Notes under the pieces: model-generated
Told to the model about the DNA's origin: nothing
The model's database searches: none
The model's input: only the letters and a program-made list of their open reading frames with translations
Assembly: GCA_032622095.1 (NCBI GenBank)
Contig: CP136061.1
Span: forward strand, 135,865,587 to 135,929,586
DNA length: 64,000 nucleotides
Source: Siphonodentalium dalli
Taxonomy: Eukaryota; Mollusca; Scaphopoda; Gadilida; Siphonodentaliidae
Direction of reading: 5' to 3'
Position numbers and translations under genes: made by a program
In this document: piece after piece, positions 11,250 to 22,345 of the stretch
How positions within the stretch are numbered: position 1 is the stretch's first letter
How the letters are laid out: each line of letters starts with the position of its first letter

Positions 11250-11255
11250 AATAAA
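11250..11255 (+). promoter_or_regulatory. candidate polyadenylation signal of the transposase
   Basis: AATAAA stands 47 bp after the TAA stop of the transposase frame, a plausible distance for 3' end formation. In AT-rich DNA this hexamer is common, so the support is positional only. Confidence 0.35.
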
Positions 11256-11309
11256 GGCTACAAAATTTATGTATGCCCAATAAGCTTATTCAGCATATGT
11301 TAGCAGTTC

Positions 11310-11665
11310 TACTCCCTAGTGTCAAGGTCAAACGCCCGAATATCACGGGATTTCGATGAAACTTGGTATGTGGGGTACCTTCGGCCGAGAGTGGCATAAG
11401 CCTATTCATTTGCCCGTGCGACGTGACATTGACCTTGAAATCGGGTCAATTCAAGGTCAAATCGCGAATTTTGATGGGATTTCGATGAAATTTTATACGT
11501 GGGGTTACTTTTGTCCACTGAGTGTTTTGGGCGGGTCGAGTCATGACCCCGACCTGACCTTGACAATGATCAATTCGAGGTCAAATCGCGTAAAACCGAG
11601 GTCAAATCGGGTAAAACCTGACCTTCAAAATGGACAATTCAAGGTCAAAGCCCAGATGAAGTCGG
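11310..11665. repeat. AAGGTCA-rich dispersed repeat
   Basis: Contains many direct and inverted TTCAAGGTCAAA and GACCTTGA motifs and the phrase GATTTCGATGAAA twice (about 11350 and 11478). The segment around 11500-11665 is similar, in inverted orientation, to 16545-16745 (TTGAATTG, GGTCAAATCGGGTAAAACC, ACTTTTGTC). It has no conserved frame; the 125-residue open frame across it is incidental. Confidence 0.6.
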
Positions 11666-11669
11666 GCCA

Positions 11670-11795
11670 CCGTCTAGTCTTATATATACAAGGCTACTTA
11701 TGGAAGACTCGTATAAATAAGAGAATGCATTAGACCAGGGTTTTCGCAAAACTTCAGGAAGCTCCAGTCATGGAAAGGTTAAGCTCTGACTTAGA
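11670..11795. repeat. partial copy of the AAGAGAATGCATT foldback MITE
   Basis: Carries GACTCGTATAAATAAGAGAA, TGCATTAGACCAGGGTTTTC and GGAAGCTCCAGTCATGGAAA followed by GGTTAA. The same text forms the right end of the foldback element at 47925-49165 and the reversed left end at 37618-37815. Only one side of the element is evident here. Confidence 0.65.
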
Positions 11796-12655
11796 GTAGA
11801 GTATTTCTAGAAGAATGGCAGTGATTATTTTCTGTGTACTTAATGTGTTTTGTAATTCTGTTTATATCATGTTGATATGTCACTTTCCAAGTTATTTCTA
11901 TTTAAAGTTTTATTCACCATAAATATATCTTATTTCCTTTTTTCAGGCTTGATGTAATTCAAGCTGGGAGGGACACTTTGGCATATCCTGGGGAGGCCAA
12001 CAATCAACCCATCACACATAAGTTTTAGTGAATTTCCATCACGGATGTCTTCATGTCTGCAGAAAGTACCTGCTTTATTATTCCGCTAATCTCTTAAGTG
12101 CAACTAATTCTCATTTGAGTAACAGCCTTCAAAATTAGCTATGGCAAAAGGCAAAGTATAAAAAGCTGTAGAAGCTGATATTTCATACAATTTTAATGTA
12201 AACCCACAGAAGAAAATGTTAATTTCTAAGGCTGGAGTAATCAATCTATATTGCGTTGACTTTATGCAGGAAACTTTTAACTGGAGGTTTTGTTTTATTT
12301 ATGTTGCATTTTAATACTCACAGTTTTAAATACATAGAGATTATTGTAAATTTAGTACATTGCAAGTGTAAACTTTATATAATTCCTCCACATTTTTTTA
12401 TTAGGTAAGCAATTTAATTGATATTTCACTGGAATACTACTGTATCTGTACTAGCAGCCATGAAATTTCATGATGGAACATTTACTGTGATAAATGAGGA
12501 AAAGGGAGGACCTGGGCTAGATCATTTGTACAGTAATAACTTATGTGGTAATTCATATGGTTTATGGGTGAATTGATGTAACTTCAGAAATTCACATCCC
12601 ATAAAAATATCTGACCTGGCTCTATGAATTAGTCAACGGAAAGACCACAAAAACC
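11796..12655. other. no gene recognised
   Basis: AT-rich sequence between the transposase and the CACTG-bounded element. A TTTTTTCAG acceptor-like string lies at 11938-11946 but no convincing exon follows. Confidence 0.35.
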
Positions 12656-13234
12656 CACTGTTCAATTGTAATACATGAATTTCAAGGTCTGGCTGCAAAA
12701 AAATTTATCGGTTAGAGCGCAAGATATTCTCGGTTCAGTTGGATATTTAAAACAGATAGAATTTTTCACGGTCTATCCGTTCTTGAATATACAACTCAAC
12801 CGTGAATATTCACAGTTCAGTTGTTTATTCAAGAATGAGTAGCCCGTGAAAAATTCACGGTTTGGCTGCAAATTGGTTACGGTCAAACTGCAAAATATTC
12901 ACGGTTGAGTTGTATATTCAAGAACGGATAGACCGTGAAAAATTCACGGTTTGGCTGCAAACTGGTTACGGTCAAACTGTAAAATATTCACGGTTCAGTT
13001 GTATATTCAAGAACGGATAGGCCGTGAAAAATCACGGTTTGGCTGTAAATGGGTTCACGGTCAAACCGTAAAATATTCACGGTTCAGTTGTATATTCAAG
13101 AACGGATAGGCCGTGAAAATTCACGGTTTGGCTGTAAATTGGTTCACGGTTTGACCGTGAAAAATTCACGGTCCAACCGGTCCCCAAATTGCCGGCATTT
13201 TTCCCGTGAAATTCACGGTTGTGTTTTAACAGTG
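12656..13234. mobile_element. candidate non-autonomous CACTG-bounded element with internal 89-bp repeats
   Basis: The left end reads CACTGTTCAATTG. The right end, read in reverse, is CACTGTTAAAACACAACCG. Both continue into TGAATTTCA followed by GG, giving imperfect terminal inverted repeats of about 31 bp. CACTR-type ends are typical of EnSpm/CACTA elements. The interior is an 89-bp unit with GAACGGATAG at about 12922, 13011 and 13100. There is also a diverged unit at about 12680, a variant at about 12830, and an inverted partial unit near 12760-12805. The flanking trinucleotides (ACC and TAT) do not match, so no target duplication supports it. Confidence 0.5.
12680..13180 (+). repeat. 89-bp minisatellite with palindromic TTCACGGT core
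   Basis: Unit landmarks repeat every 89 bp: CCGTGAAAAATTCACGGTTT, GGCTG(C/T)AAA, ACGGTCAAAC, AATATTCACGGTT and TTGTATATTCAAG. The core ACCGTGAAAAATTCACGGT is itself a near-perfect palindrome, so each unit could form a small stem. An inverted partial unit near 12760-12805 makes a larger palindrome with its neighbour. Confidence 0.85.
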
Positions 13235-14480
13235 TATGTCCAAGAGTAATCTGGACAGCAAATTGAGTCATTAACAGTCAATTGCCTATCTAATCCACTC
13301 ATGCAATTTGTTGCAACTCAGTGTGTTTTCAGCGGCTAGGCCGTATCACTATACGTTGTCAGTTTTACGGGTGGAGGACAGATCGCTCAGAGGAATAACT
13401 TCGCCGCTCAATGGCGTATAGAAACCACCTACCCCAGAAATAAACTGACAAACTTGCTTATATAGCTACACGAGTCTGGTGATCTCGTTGCGTGGATAAT
13501 AAATCCTCACTCATCGGGATTCGAACTAGCTTCGCCACAACTGGACTGCTTAAGATACGACACATACGGTATCATTTCAGATAATATAAATGCACATTTG
13601 CCCTGCATGGTTAAGTACATGTATTATATAGTTTTTCAATGGATTCACTAGATTGAAGATATACCTTCGTTTATAGAATATTTATATATATTTATCAATG
13701 CTGAATGGAGCCGTTGCTACCATGTATCCATCAACAGCCTTGGATCATGGGATGGGATGACTCGTAAGTGATCATGTATACGGGATTACTGATATCCGAG
13801 CCACGAAGCAATGATTTAAACCCCCGAGAGGCCTCTGCTTGATATGTGTGAGACTCATCGTGATAAGGTGTTCAAACGTTTCCTGAAACATTCATGGTGT
13901 GTGCCCGCGATAGAGATACGACTGAGATTGTTCGGGTTCTGGTTGAATCGATGATGCGGGGGAGGACAGGGGATAATAAATTGATGGTGGAACCGGAAAT
14001 AGGAACGCCTCACACTAGGGATAATTAATCGATTATATGAATAGAAGGAGACAGGACTGCGGCTCATGTTGATGGGTGCCCATTAGGCTCATTGGACGTC
14101 TGACACTTTACTCAAACGTGACAGAAGCTCAGTATGATATATTGACAGTTGTGGGATATTTATAAAAACACAGTGCTTTTATTTTTGTCCTGAATGCTCA
14201 ACATATTTACGGTCGGCAGTACTAAAAGGTACATGTGGTTGTATTATATCGAACATTTATTATGCTGAGGTCTAGACCAAAGACAATATGACTAAACATA
14301 CTGCTCAGAGTCATACTCAGTCTAGGTTAACTACAGACCCACATACAGATATTGGGTCTGATTACTTGCCGTAGACATTCTACTTCCCGAACTGTGAGAT
14401 TCCAAGTCAGAAGCGCCAATCAGAACTCACTGTTAGTCGCCCAAAGGTGAAATAAAAAATCGAAGCGATTAAAGTAATGC
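13235..14480. other. no gene; possible tRNA-derived SINE trace
   Basis: No coding region. On the minus strand near 13518-13528 is GTTCGAATCCC, which fits an RNA polymerase III B box (GWTCRANNC). No convincing A box was found upstream, so this could be a SINE relic or chance. Confidence 0.3.
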
Positions 14481-14833
14481 GAAACACTCCGGTAGGGTGA
14501 TCCAATAGAAATGGAGAATATTCTTACTCAAAGTTGTTCTTTTTACGAATATTAATCGAAATTGCCAACACGCACCGTCATTCTGATATAATAATTAAAT
14601 GCACTGACTCTGGGTGGCGAAATTATATGTGGTTTTTTTTGTCGCCGATTGTTGCGCCCAGAATCCAGATGTAAATATTTACAATTGAGCTTAGTTTTGA
14701 CAATGTTTTCTATTTAGTGGTACGGTCGATTTCTTTGAAATTTCGGCGATGTTAGTAGAATGCTACATTCTCCATGTTGGCATAACGCCTGAATACTAAC
14801 TTATCAGTTTCACGAACTCGAACATGTCTTTAA
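14481..14833 (+). repeat. 360-bp dispersed repeat, copy 1
   Basis: Starts GAAACACTCCGGTAGGGTGA and runs through CACCGTCATT, TTAATTAAATGCA-like text, GTCGCCGAT, GTAAATATTTACA and GGCGATGTTAGTAGAATGCT to a CATGTCTTTAA-type end. The same order of landmarks appears at 36851-37210 and 53717-54375. There is no conserved open frame. Class unknown. Confidence 0.75.
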
Positions 14834-15286
14834 CGCAACGTGATGTGGCATAATTTGGAGGATATTAACACGCTTCCAGGAAATGAAATTTCGAAGAGAA
14901 TATCGATAGACTCAATATTTATACGTGGACCTTTAGGTAACTTAATAGATCATCTGCCTAACAAAATCAACTACAGTTTTATAACGTTATTATAATGTAA
15001 TCACTCTGCCCGTCTGGGCGTCTTGATTGACAAATAAACCAAATTCTATTCTATTTTATTCTATGGCTGGTGAATGATGGTCCCCAGGAATTGCAACATG
15101 TTTGTAACTGTTAAATGCTGGCTGTGATTTGTGCAAACCCTCTATATTCACAAATCATTGTCCTCTACGCCCAGATATGTGCATTCACATTTCTGCTTTC
15201 ACAGCGCAATCGGATTTGGTTAGACATTCGACGATCCATTTGTATTTAAATATGTCGATAACTGCTTCCAATTGTCGCTAGATTTC
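14834..15286. other. no gene; LINE or SINE 3' tail
   Basis: No coding region. At about 15005-15065 the phrase CTGCCCGTCTGGGCGTCTTG leads into CAAATAAACC and three to four TTCTA units, the kind of short-repeat tail left by CR1/L2-type retroposition. The body upstream was not identified. Confidence 0.4.
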
Positions 15287-15465
15287 AGGCTTATTGGAAT
15301 GTTTAGTGCTCCTTTTGTCAGGCTGTCAAATAAAAAATGCCTACGTGTGTTAAATAATTACTCTGTTGCATGGAAACCTCGAGAGTGCGCTCAAACTCGC
15401 GTCTTTGATCCGCCACTCATAAGAAGCCCGGTTGAACAGAAATATAGATATATGTGTCTGGGGAG
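15287..15465 (+). repeat. dispersed repeat, member of a direct pair
   Basis: From ATTTCAGGCTTATTGGAATG through AAAAATGCCTACGTG and AATTACTCTGTTGCATGG to CACTCATAAGAAGCC. The same series of phrases recurs at 16030-16195. The 74-residue frame here is not maintained in the second copy, so it is not coding. Confidence 0.7.
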
Positions 15466-16029
15466 AATATATGCACCGCCCCACAGCAAATGGTAAGATT
15501 TCCCAAATGTGCCACCCTATTTGCCTCCGGTGCATCTCGTGAGCGGCGGTGTTAATGTATGAGTCATGGTGGTACTATAGTGTCGTAACGTGCGAGGTAT
15601 CAAATGAACGACGCATAATCAATGTAATTATATTTAACAGATGGCAAATACACATATACACATTTTTCGAATTTTCTTAGACGTATTATATACGAGACCC
15701 AGGTGTGACAAGCAATAGACGTTCAGGAAAGAGATTGTCTTAAGTCTATTGTGTTTTGTTTTCACACCTGGACATACAATATATTTTAAAGATACCCTGT
15801 CGTATTTGACATCATAAAACCACCATGTGCACTCATTCTATACGAGAGCATAATTAGATCGGACCCATGAGTTCATTAGGTGGTTTTGATGGCCAGATAT
15901 CGACTTTAAAATATGAAGTTTTAACAAAGTCGAGCAAAATATCCAATGACCCCCACCCCTTATAACGAGCGTCAAAACGGATCTTGGATCTTTTAAATCT
16001 GCCGAAAAATACATGCAATTCCAATGGTC

Positions 16030-16195
16030 GCAGGATTTCAGGCTTTGTGGAATGTCCTCCTTTGAGCAGGCTGTCAGAAGAAAAAATAAATGCCTGCGTG
16101 GATTATATAATTACTCTGTTGCATGGGAACGTCTAATGTGCCATCAATCTAGAGTCTTCAATCTGCCACTCACAAGAAGCCGGATTTAAATTAAA
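16030..16195 (+). repeat. dispersed repeat, second member of the direct pair
   Basis: Repeats the landmarks of 15287-15465: ATTTCAGGCTTTGTGGAATG, AATAAATGCCTGCGTGGATT, AATTACTCTGTTGCATGG and CACTCACAAGAAGCCGG. The copies differ by scattered substitutions and indels. Confidence 0.7.
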
Positions 16196-16544
16196 TATAT
16201 TACCATGGTGCCTATTCAGCCAACGCGGTTGTTATGCATATACATATTTGTATAACCCCCGCAAAGATTTTAGTAGCGTTATGCTCCTTTTTCCAAGTTA
16301 GATTTTTTTTAAACATACATCTTGTCTGAGCTTGTAATCCTTCATTTCCAGGTCAATTGCTTCGAAACTTGGCACATGTAATTACCACCACGCAACCTGC
16401 GCATCTTCGATTAAGAGATCCTTCTAGTAAGGTTATCCACCAGTTTATTTTGAAATAAATTGATCACCGGAAGTTCACATGACTTACGACAAACTCTGTA
16501 TATTTAAATATTAGTATTATCTCAATATCTGTGTCATATATAGG

Positions 16545-16870
16545 TTACTAGAAGGTGACCCGACTTCGTCCCGGCTTTTACCTTGAATTGTCTATTTTGA
16601 AGGCCAAGGTCAAGTTGGGTCACGATTTGACCCGTCCAAAACACAGTGCCCGAACAAAAGTACCCGACAAAAGTACCCGTCGAAATCCATCCGGTTTTAC
16701 CCGATTTGACCTTGAATTGACCATTTTGAAGGTCAAGGTCAGGTGGGGTAAAACACCAACACCCCAAAAATGGTGGAAATCGGCCCAGCGGATACCGGGA
16801 AATCGGCCCAGCGGATACCGAGATACCCTATGCATCAAATTTCGTCCGTAAAAATCCGTCAGTTTAACCC
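16545..16870. repeat. AAGGTCA-rich dispersed repeat, inverted copy
   Basis: TTTTACCTTGAATTG, TTTTGAAGG(C/T)CAAGGTCA and GGTTTTACCCGATTTGACC occur here in the opposite orientation to 11500-11665. CGGCCCAGCGGATACCG is a short direct duplication at about 16783 and 16803. No protein signal. Confidence 0.55.
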
Positions 16871-17339
16871 GATTTGATTTCCACTCAAGTATATAAACGC
16901 GCCTCATATACACACGCTCATTAATTATCAAGTTTCAACGTAAAGATAAATTACCATCGGTGCCCGAGATATCGCCAAGACGTCTGAAACAGTCAAATGC
17001 ATCGGCCGGTTAAGCGTTAACGTGATCTAACGTTATGACCTCTAACGACGTCATAGAAGTTACGCATTGTTTTTATCCTGATGGAAGATAGTACCACTTC
17101 TTCTTGATAATTGAGGCAGATAACTAAAACGGATACATACGCATTATATATCGTTGGAAAGAGGAAACACGAAAGATTCTCACAGTGTTATTATTACGAC
17201 TGGCATTTTATTATTCGCGCTGTTTCGAATCGATTTGTAAGCACCGAACTCAAATGAAAGTCCTGTAACACAGCGTAAAAACAGATTTGACCTCGGCACG
17301 TGACAAGTTGACCTCGGATCTGAAAAGCAATAGGCCTAT

Positions 17340-17475
17340 GTTACTCCTGGCCCGAAAATACCCCCATATACCAAGTTTCATCGAAATCGGGTCGGCCGTT
17401 TTCGAGTTCATCGATTACACACACACACACAAACAGATCTTCCAAAATATATAATAGATGATAAGTAAACTGATT
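17340..17475 (+). repeat. retroposon-like tail with CA microsatellite
   Basis: ACCAAGTTTCATCGAAATCG, GGTCGGCCGTTTTCGAGTTC then an (AC)n run and AGATCTTCCAAAATATATAA. This kind of ending is found on dispersed repeats of many invertebrates. The body could not be assigned. Confidence 0.4.
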
Positions 17476-19564
17476 GATTGATTTGTCGATTCATTGATTG
17501 ATTTGTTACATATATTGTCCCACAGTGAATTAACAGCGGCATGATGGATCCCTTCCATTCTCAAGCTACTTGTGCCATGTAATGGAGTTTTTTCTAATGT
17601 GAAGGGGCAACGGTGCCTTACATACATATTCACTAGTATGGGGAGCTTACGGTTGCTAGGAGAGAACTCATTTGCAGAACTAGTTTAATTAGTTCAACAG
17701 CGCTTGTTATTCTGTTATAATATACCCGAGAACATTCATTCTGTTTGACTTTAATTGTGAAAATTATGACAAGTGTCACGCAAAATGAGTGTTAAAATCA
17801 CGGATGAATTTCCAACATCATGGTGCAAATAGAAATACCAGTGCATCACGACTACAAAATTGGTTTGAATATAGAGAATTTAACACTGAAAGTATTTGCG
17901 GATATCACCTGTTTTCATTGCAGCAAGCGACAGGCTCATCTGGCATATCTCCTAAAATTATTTGGTTGATTAGTAGGCTTGAGACCCCACCGCAGCTCAA
18001 TTCACACCATGACCCTGATAGATGATGTAATGTGTGGATGCTAGGAGTATAAGTATAGTCAATCACTATTAGTGTACATATAAGTGTACTGTGTGGTTAT
18101 AAATTGTTCCAGGTGTATAATTATACAGGCAGCTATACATGTAAATGTCTTCTCCCGAAGGCAATTTTACGATCACTTATATTGAGTACAGATGTATAAA
18201 TGAATATTGGTATGTACACCGTATATGATTACATTAATCCATTGCTGCATTGCATGCATATTATTGTATCTGCATCTATAATATATTACAACAATATCCA
18301 GCGGGGGATGGGATATTCTGTGGTTGTATTGTATTTGTAATGGTTACAAATTTGGAAGTATTGATATTGTATTTATAATCAGGAATTCTAGGAGCCAAAT
18401 TATTGTACTTTTAATAAATACTTTGGAAATTGAAGAGTATTTAAAAATATTTTTTTATTACATATTGCCAAGGTATTTTAGATTATTTTGTAGAAAGCTG
18501 AGAAATAAACATAATTCTTACTGTAGCATCTATTTGCATGGGACTAATGAATAAACAATTAACACATTCACAAATTGTTCCATCAATCGAAACGTGTTTT
18601 GTATTGATATCTTTATCTGAAGCTGTTGGTAGACAACAGTAGATCTAACTTGAGTTTACCAGTACTGCTGTATATTTTGACTTCTTCGCATCCATTCTTG
18701 ATGCCGAGCTTGGAATATTGGAAGCTTTCCTCTTATTGTTAACATAATTGCTGATATTAGTCATGTTGATTTTGGCATATATATATTTCAATCGGGTCTG
18801 AATTCTGGAATTATTACGACTTGAAATGTCAATACCAGCAATGTAATTGATTTTGTTAATGATGTCGTGTTTATAGGATTTTGTTCCAGTCGAATTATTT
18901 CTATAGTGTTGTAAAATTTTTGCAAATGAAACACGACGGAATTGGAGACATTTTCACATAAAATCACAAATTATTATCGAGATATACTAACAACGCGTCG
19001 ACATGAATATAGAAATCGATTGGGAATTCCCAGTGTTCGGCACTAAAAATAGATCGTTCGACTCCGGCAACCCTCGGGATATTCAAATACTTAGTCGTCT
19101 GTCGCCAATATGGTGATTGCGTATGGACGAGTCAGATATCGGTAAGCTGATTGGGCGAGGGTGACGATTGACCGCTAACAGGATTTGGAATAGCGTGTAA
19201 CTTATACATGAATATGCATGGAATTTGTAATATACATTTATGTCGGCATTGGAATCAGGAAAACATTTTAATTACGGTTTTAGTATTTTTAAATACTTCA
19301 TTTCTTATTATTTTATGTAACAGCTTTTTCTGAAACACATTAAAAAGTTTAAGCGTCATCCTTATTTCCTTCAGATATTTTGGCTGATTGGATATTCTCA
19401 TAATTTTAATTACATTCTTCAGAAATGATTCTTGATATAAAATTAAAGTTATTGAACATTTGTATTTTGGTAAGAATGACACAGCGTATGGTTTGTATCT
19501 TCGAGTCACACCAATTACATTGATAGACCAATTATATTGGTGTAGTTTTATTCTAACATCCGAA
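17476..19564. other. no gene recognised
   Basis: AT-rich sequence up to the start of the family B LINE ORF1. The last few hundred bases (about 19240-19564) may be the 5' untranslated part of that LINE, but nothing in the sequence proves it. Confidence 0.35.
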
Positions 19565-19919
19565 ATGACAAGCAAAATACGGAATAGTTTCGAAATTAAA
19601 ACATCAGAGTTGGAGGATAAAATCGTAAAGTTAGAAAAAGAATGCAAGGAACTGAAGCGACATAATGGTCGACTTGCTAATCAGGTTTCTTCGTTGAAAA
19701 AGTCTATAATATGACATGAATGCCCGGCCGCTGATATTGAAGAAACTGCTACTCCAAATTCGAAACCAGGAAATGTGAAATCTAAGGAATGCAAAGAAAT
19801 CACAGGAACTGATTCTAGATGAAAGTGTGGTCGTCTCAAATAAATTCGACGCCTTATCATTTCTAAATGAAAGCTTGCAGTCGATTCCAGGAGAGTGTGA
19901 CATTGATTATTCTGATGCG
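19565..19919 (+). pseudogene. LINE family B ORF1, N-terminal part
   Basis: ATG at 19565 opens a 50-codon frame rich in Lys and Glu with heptad leucines (ELEDKIVKLEKECKELKRHN), a coiled coil typical of LINE ORF1 proteins, which bind RNA and oligomerise. A TGA at 19712-19714 breaks it. After frame changes the protein resumes at about 19818 (ELILDESVVVSNKFDALSF) and reads to DIDYSDA, where the hAT element begins. When that insertion is skipped, the frame continues directly into AKHENGTSESD at about 21251. Confidence 0.7.
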
Positions 19920-21245
19920 TAGCTCCCCCGGTCCGGCCACCCAGCCATGGCCGGACCAATAATTTTCCAATAAGTGAGTTTCAACATTATCAAAATTATA
20001 AAATATTTATTGAATTATGAACATGTCAACTACTTCTTCCCGATTTCGTCCAACAATACGCGTCTCAATTATTGCCTGTAAATTATTTAATGGTTTACGG
20101 CAGATATCATAAACGTAACGTCAAACTTGACATATTTTATGGTATTAATCAATAATTAATTGTAATTAGCGTTGTTTCCCTTTATAAGGGGAGACAAATA
20201 ATAAATAATGTTTGCTTCGTGTGTAATTTTTGAAAACATGTCTATTTAAAAAAAATTCAAAAGAAAACGCTCTGAAAGCGACCACGAAGATATTAAAGAA
20301 TCTGTTGATTCTTCCACAATTCATACCAGCGCTGCCAGTGCAGAAGATGAACATATTAACATTGCACCGAGTCTGATGCCCTTGCAAATCATGAGTCAAA
20401 TGAATTATTATAAGTCTCTGAACCAACCAACGAACTTTCCATTCCCAATGAGACAATTCGGAAAAAAGAAAGTAGTTAAGCGAAAATTTCAACCAGAGTG
20501 CATGGTTTGGTTTGTGGTCGTTTCTAAGCTACGTTGAAGCAAATGACACGGTGGTGTGTGCTACGTGCATTCAAGCTAAGGACGAGAACAAACTTAATAA
20601 TACCAAAACTGATTCTGCTTTCATGACCCGCGGTTACTATAACTGGAAAGATGCATGCATTCGTTCAAAACTCACGAACAATCGAATAGTCACAAGGAAG
20701 CAGAGGAGCTTCTTTGAAACCGATATACCTTGTTTGTTGTCATTTGAGTTTAAATATAAGTAGTAAACATTTGTTTCTTGCATTTCGTGGGGGTATGGAA
20801 ACGTATCAGATATGCGCCAATATCCAATGGAAATGGAGATGTAAACAACAAACGTCCATTTCTTAAATGGGTGTAAAATGTAATTTATAATAATTTATGT
20901 CAAATAATTTATATGACATGGTTTAAAATACCTAGAGTAGAAATACAGATAAATCCAATGTGCCCTGTTTTGGCAGGATAATCAACAATTTAAAAAACAA
21001 TTTCAGAATAAATAACACAAATATAGTTGTTTTAGTATCAGTATCTTCTTGACATCGAATAGCTCCAAAACATTGGAAAACACATCGCTTTAGGTACAGT
21101 ATTTTTTAAAATCTCCATCGACGAGAGGGGGACTCCCCCTCTCGAGCTCTCCCCGCCGCGCTGCTTCGCAGCTCGGACGATGCGTTCCGCATCGTATGTT
21201 CACTAAGGGCCTGACCAATATTTTAAGGCTTCCGCCGGCCCTGAT
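19920..21245 (+). mobile_element. hAT element with TTF-type zinc finger, inserted in LINE ORF1
   Basis: Bounded on the right by CTTCCGCCGGCCCTG (reversed: CAGGGCCGGCGGAAG, a hAT-like end). On the left are TAGCTCCCCCGGTCCGGCC and GGCCGGACCAATA, an imperfect counterpart. The flanks GATTATTCTGATGCG (left) and GATTATTGCG (right) overlap in sequence, consistent with a decayed target duplication. The LINE ORF1 frame resumes after it. It contains the TTF zinc-finger fragment at 20240-20763 and nothing recognisable of the catalytic domain, so it is a deleted copy. The exact ends are uncertain by several bases. Confidence 0.6.
20240..20763 (+). pseudogene. hAT transposase N-terminal fragment, TTF-type zinc finger
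   Basis: The plus strand encodes NFPFPMRQFGKKKVVKRKFQ at about 20431-20490. After a frameshift near 20500 comes WSFLSYVEANDTVVCATC, then DSAFMTRGYYNWKDACIR. The order FPFP-x-R-x-FGK, W-x-x-Y-x(E)A-D-x-V-C-x-x-C and G-x-x-NWKDA is the TTF zinc finger seen at the N-terminus of many hAT transposases and ZMYM1-like proteins, a DNA-binding domain. The dimerisation and DDE regions are absent. The 83-residue open frame at 20512-20763 is this finger alone, not a separate gene. Confidence 0.75.
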
Positions 21246-22119
21246 TATTGCGAAGCATGAAAATGGTACATCGGAATCAGACAATTACAGCCACAAGAAC
21301 CTGACTAAAACGTCTTCACTCCAAACACCAATTCATCTCATCCTTGGTGATTCTGTTTTAAGACAGCTCGATCCAAATATGATGGCGTTAATAGGTGAGC
21401 GTGCGGAGATAGTGTTCCAACCAGGTCAGAGGATTGCCGGATTAATGAGATGGCTGGACGATGACAATACTGTAAAGTTCAATAATGTACATAAAGTTAC
21501 TGTACATATTGGTATCAACAGTTGTCGCTATGGTATTCAGACGTCGAGAGAGGAAATTTCGGATATGATAGGGAAACTTCGAGAAAAATTACCTGCAGCA
21601 AAGATAAGTTATTCTTCAATTCTCCCTACGCTGCATTCGGACCGCATCGATTAATTGGTTCTTGAAACAAATAACCTTATTCGTGAGGTGTGTCAAAATA
21701 ATGGGTGTAATTTTATTGACAACTCGCCTGGATTTGTGAATTTGAACACATCTGAGATCGACAGAGACTTGTATTCGGGAGTCAGGGTCTTAGATAAGAA
21801 CATTAAATATACGAAGAATACTCCACAACCAGGACAATTTCAAAGTAAATTCCAACAAGATAATAGATGGTACAACCGACAGAATTTCTCACAGAATCAT
21901 TACAGAGGAGACGCTCACAGCGGGAGAGTTGTACAGGACCAGAAATTTGGAGCATCTTACGCCGGTCCGTTTAAGCCGCGACAGCCAAGCGTTTTAAATC
22001 CCAATGTGACACAGAATAAGAGTGCACGTACTGACTCTTCTCTGAGAGATGACTTGAGGGTATTCAGCATTGAACTTTTGAAATTTTCAGTAGCAATCAG
22101 TAGAACAGTCAATGCTTAG
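21246..22119 (+). pseudogene. LINE family B ORF1, SGNH-hydrolase domain and tail
   Basis: After AKHENGTSESD the frame reaches LILGDSVLRQLDP (GDS block of SGNH/GDSL hydrolases), then VTVHIGINSCRYG (block III, Gly-x-Asn). It continues with KLPAAKISYSSILPTLHSDR, a TAA at 21652-21654, NCNFIDNSPGF-like text and finally DRDLYSGVRVLDKNIKYT. In active family members the last block is Asp-x-x-His; here the His position reads Arg. The C-terminal 90 residues are Gln/Asn-rich and basic. Such domains occur in ORF1 of CR1-type LINEs, where a lipid or membrane ester is the suspected substrate. The internal stop and the changed histidine make this a relic. ORF2 begins about 230 bp downstream. Confidence 0.75.
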
Positions 22120-22345
22120 AAATTGGGATACAATTTAGTTCATATTCATGTGTATATATGTTATTTAATGTGTGTCATATATGTTAAAGCTGAAATCACA
22201 CGAACAATTTAAATATCCCATGATCGTTAACAGGTCTCTGGTAAATTCACGAAAATGAAAATTGTATATTAGTTATAGATTTGAGTATCGAAAGACTCCG
22301 CTCTATCTCCGATGGCCGCGGAATACTTATATTTATATAATTCTG

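Noticed and set aside
19255-19959. Minus-strand frames of 90-130 codons
   Set aside because: They are shadows of the plus-strand LINE ORF1 coiled coil and its 5' region.
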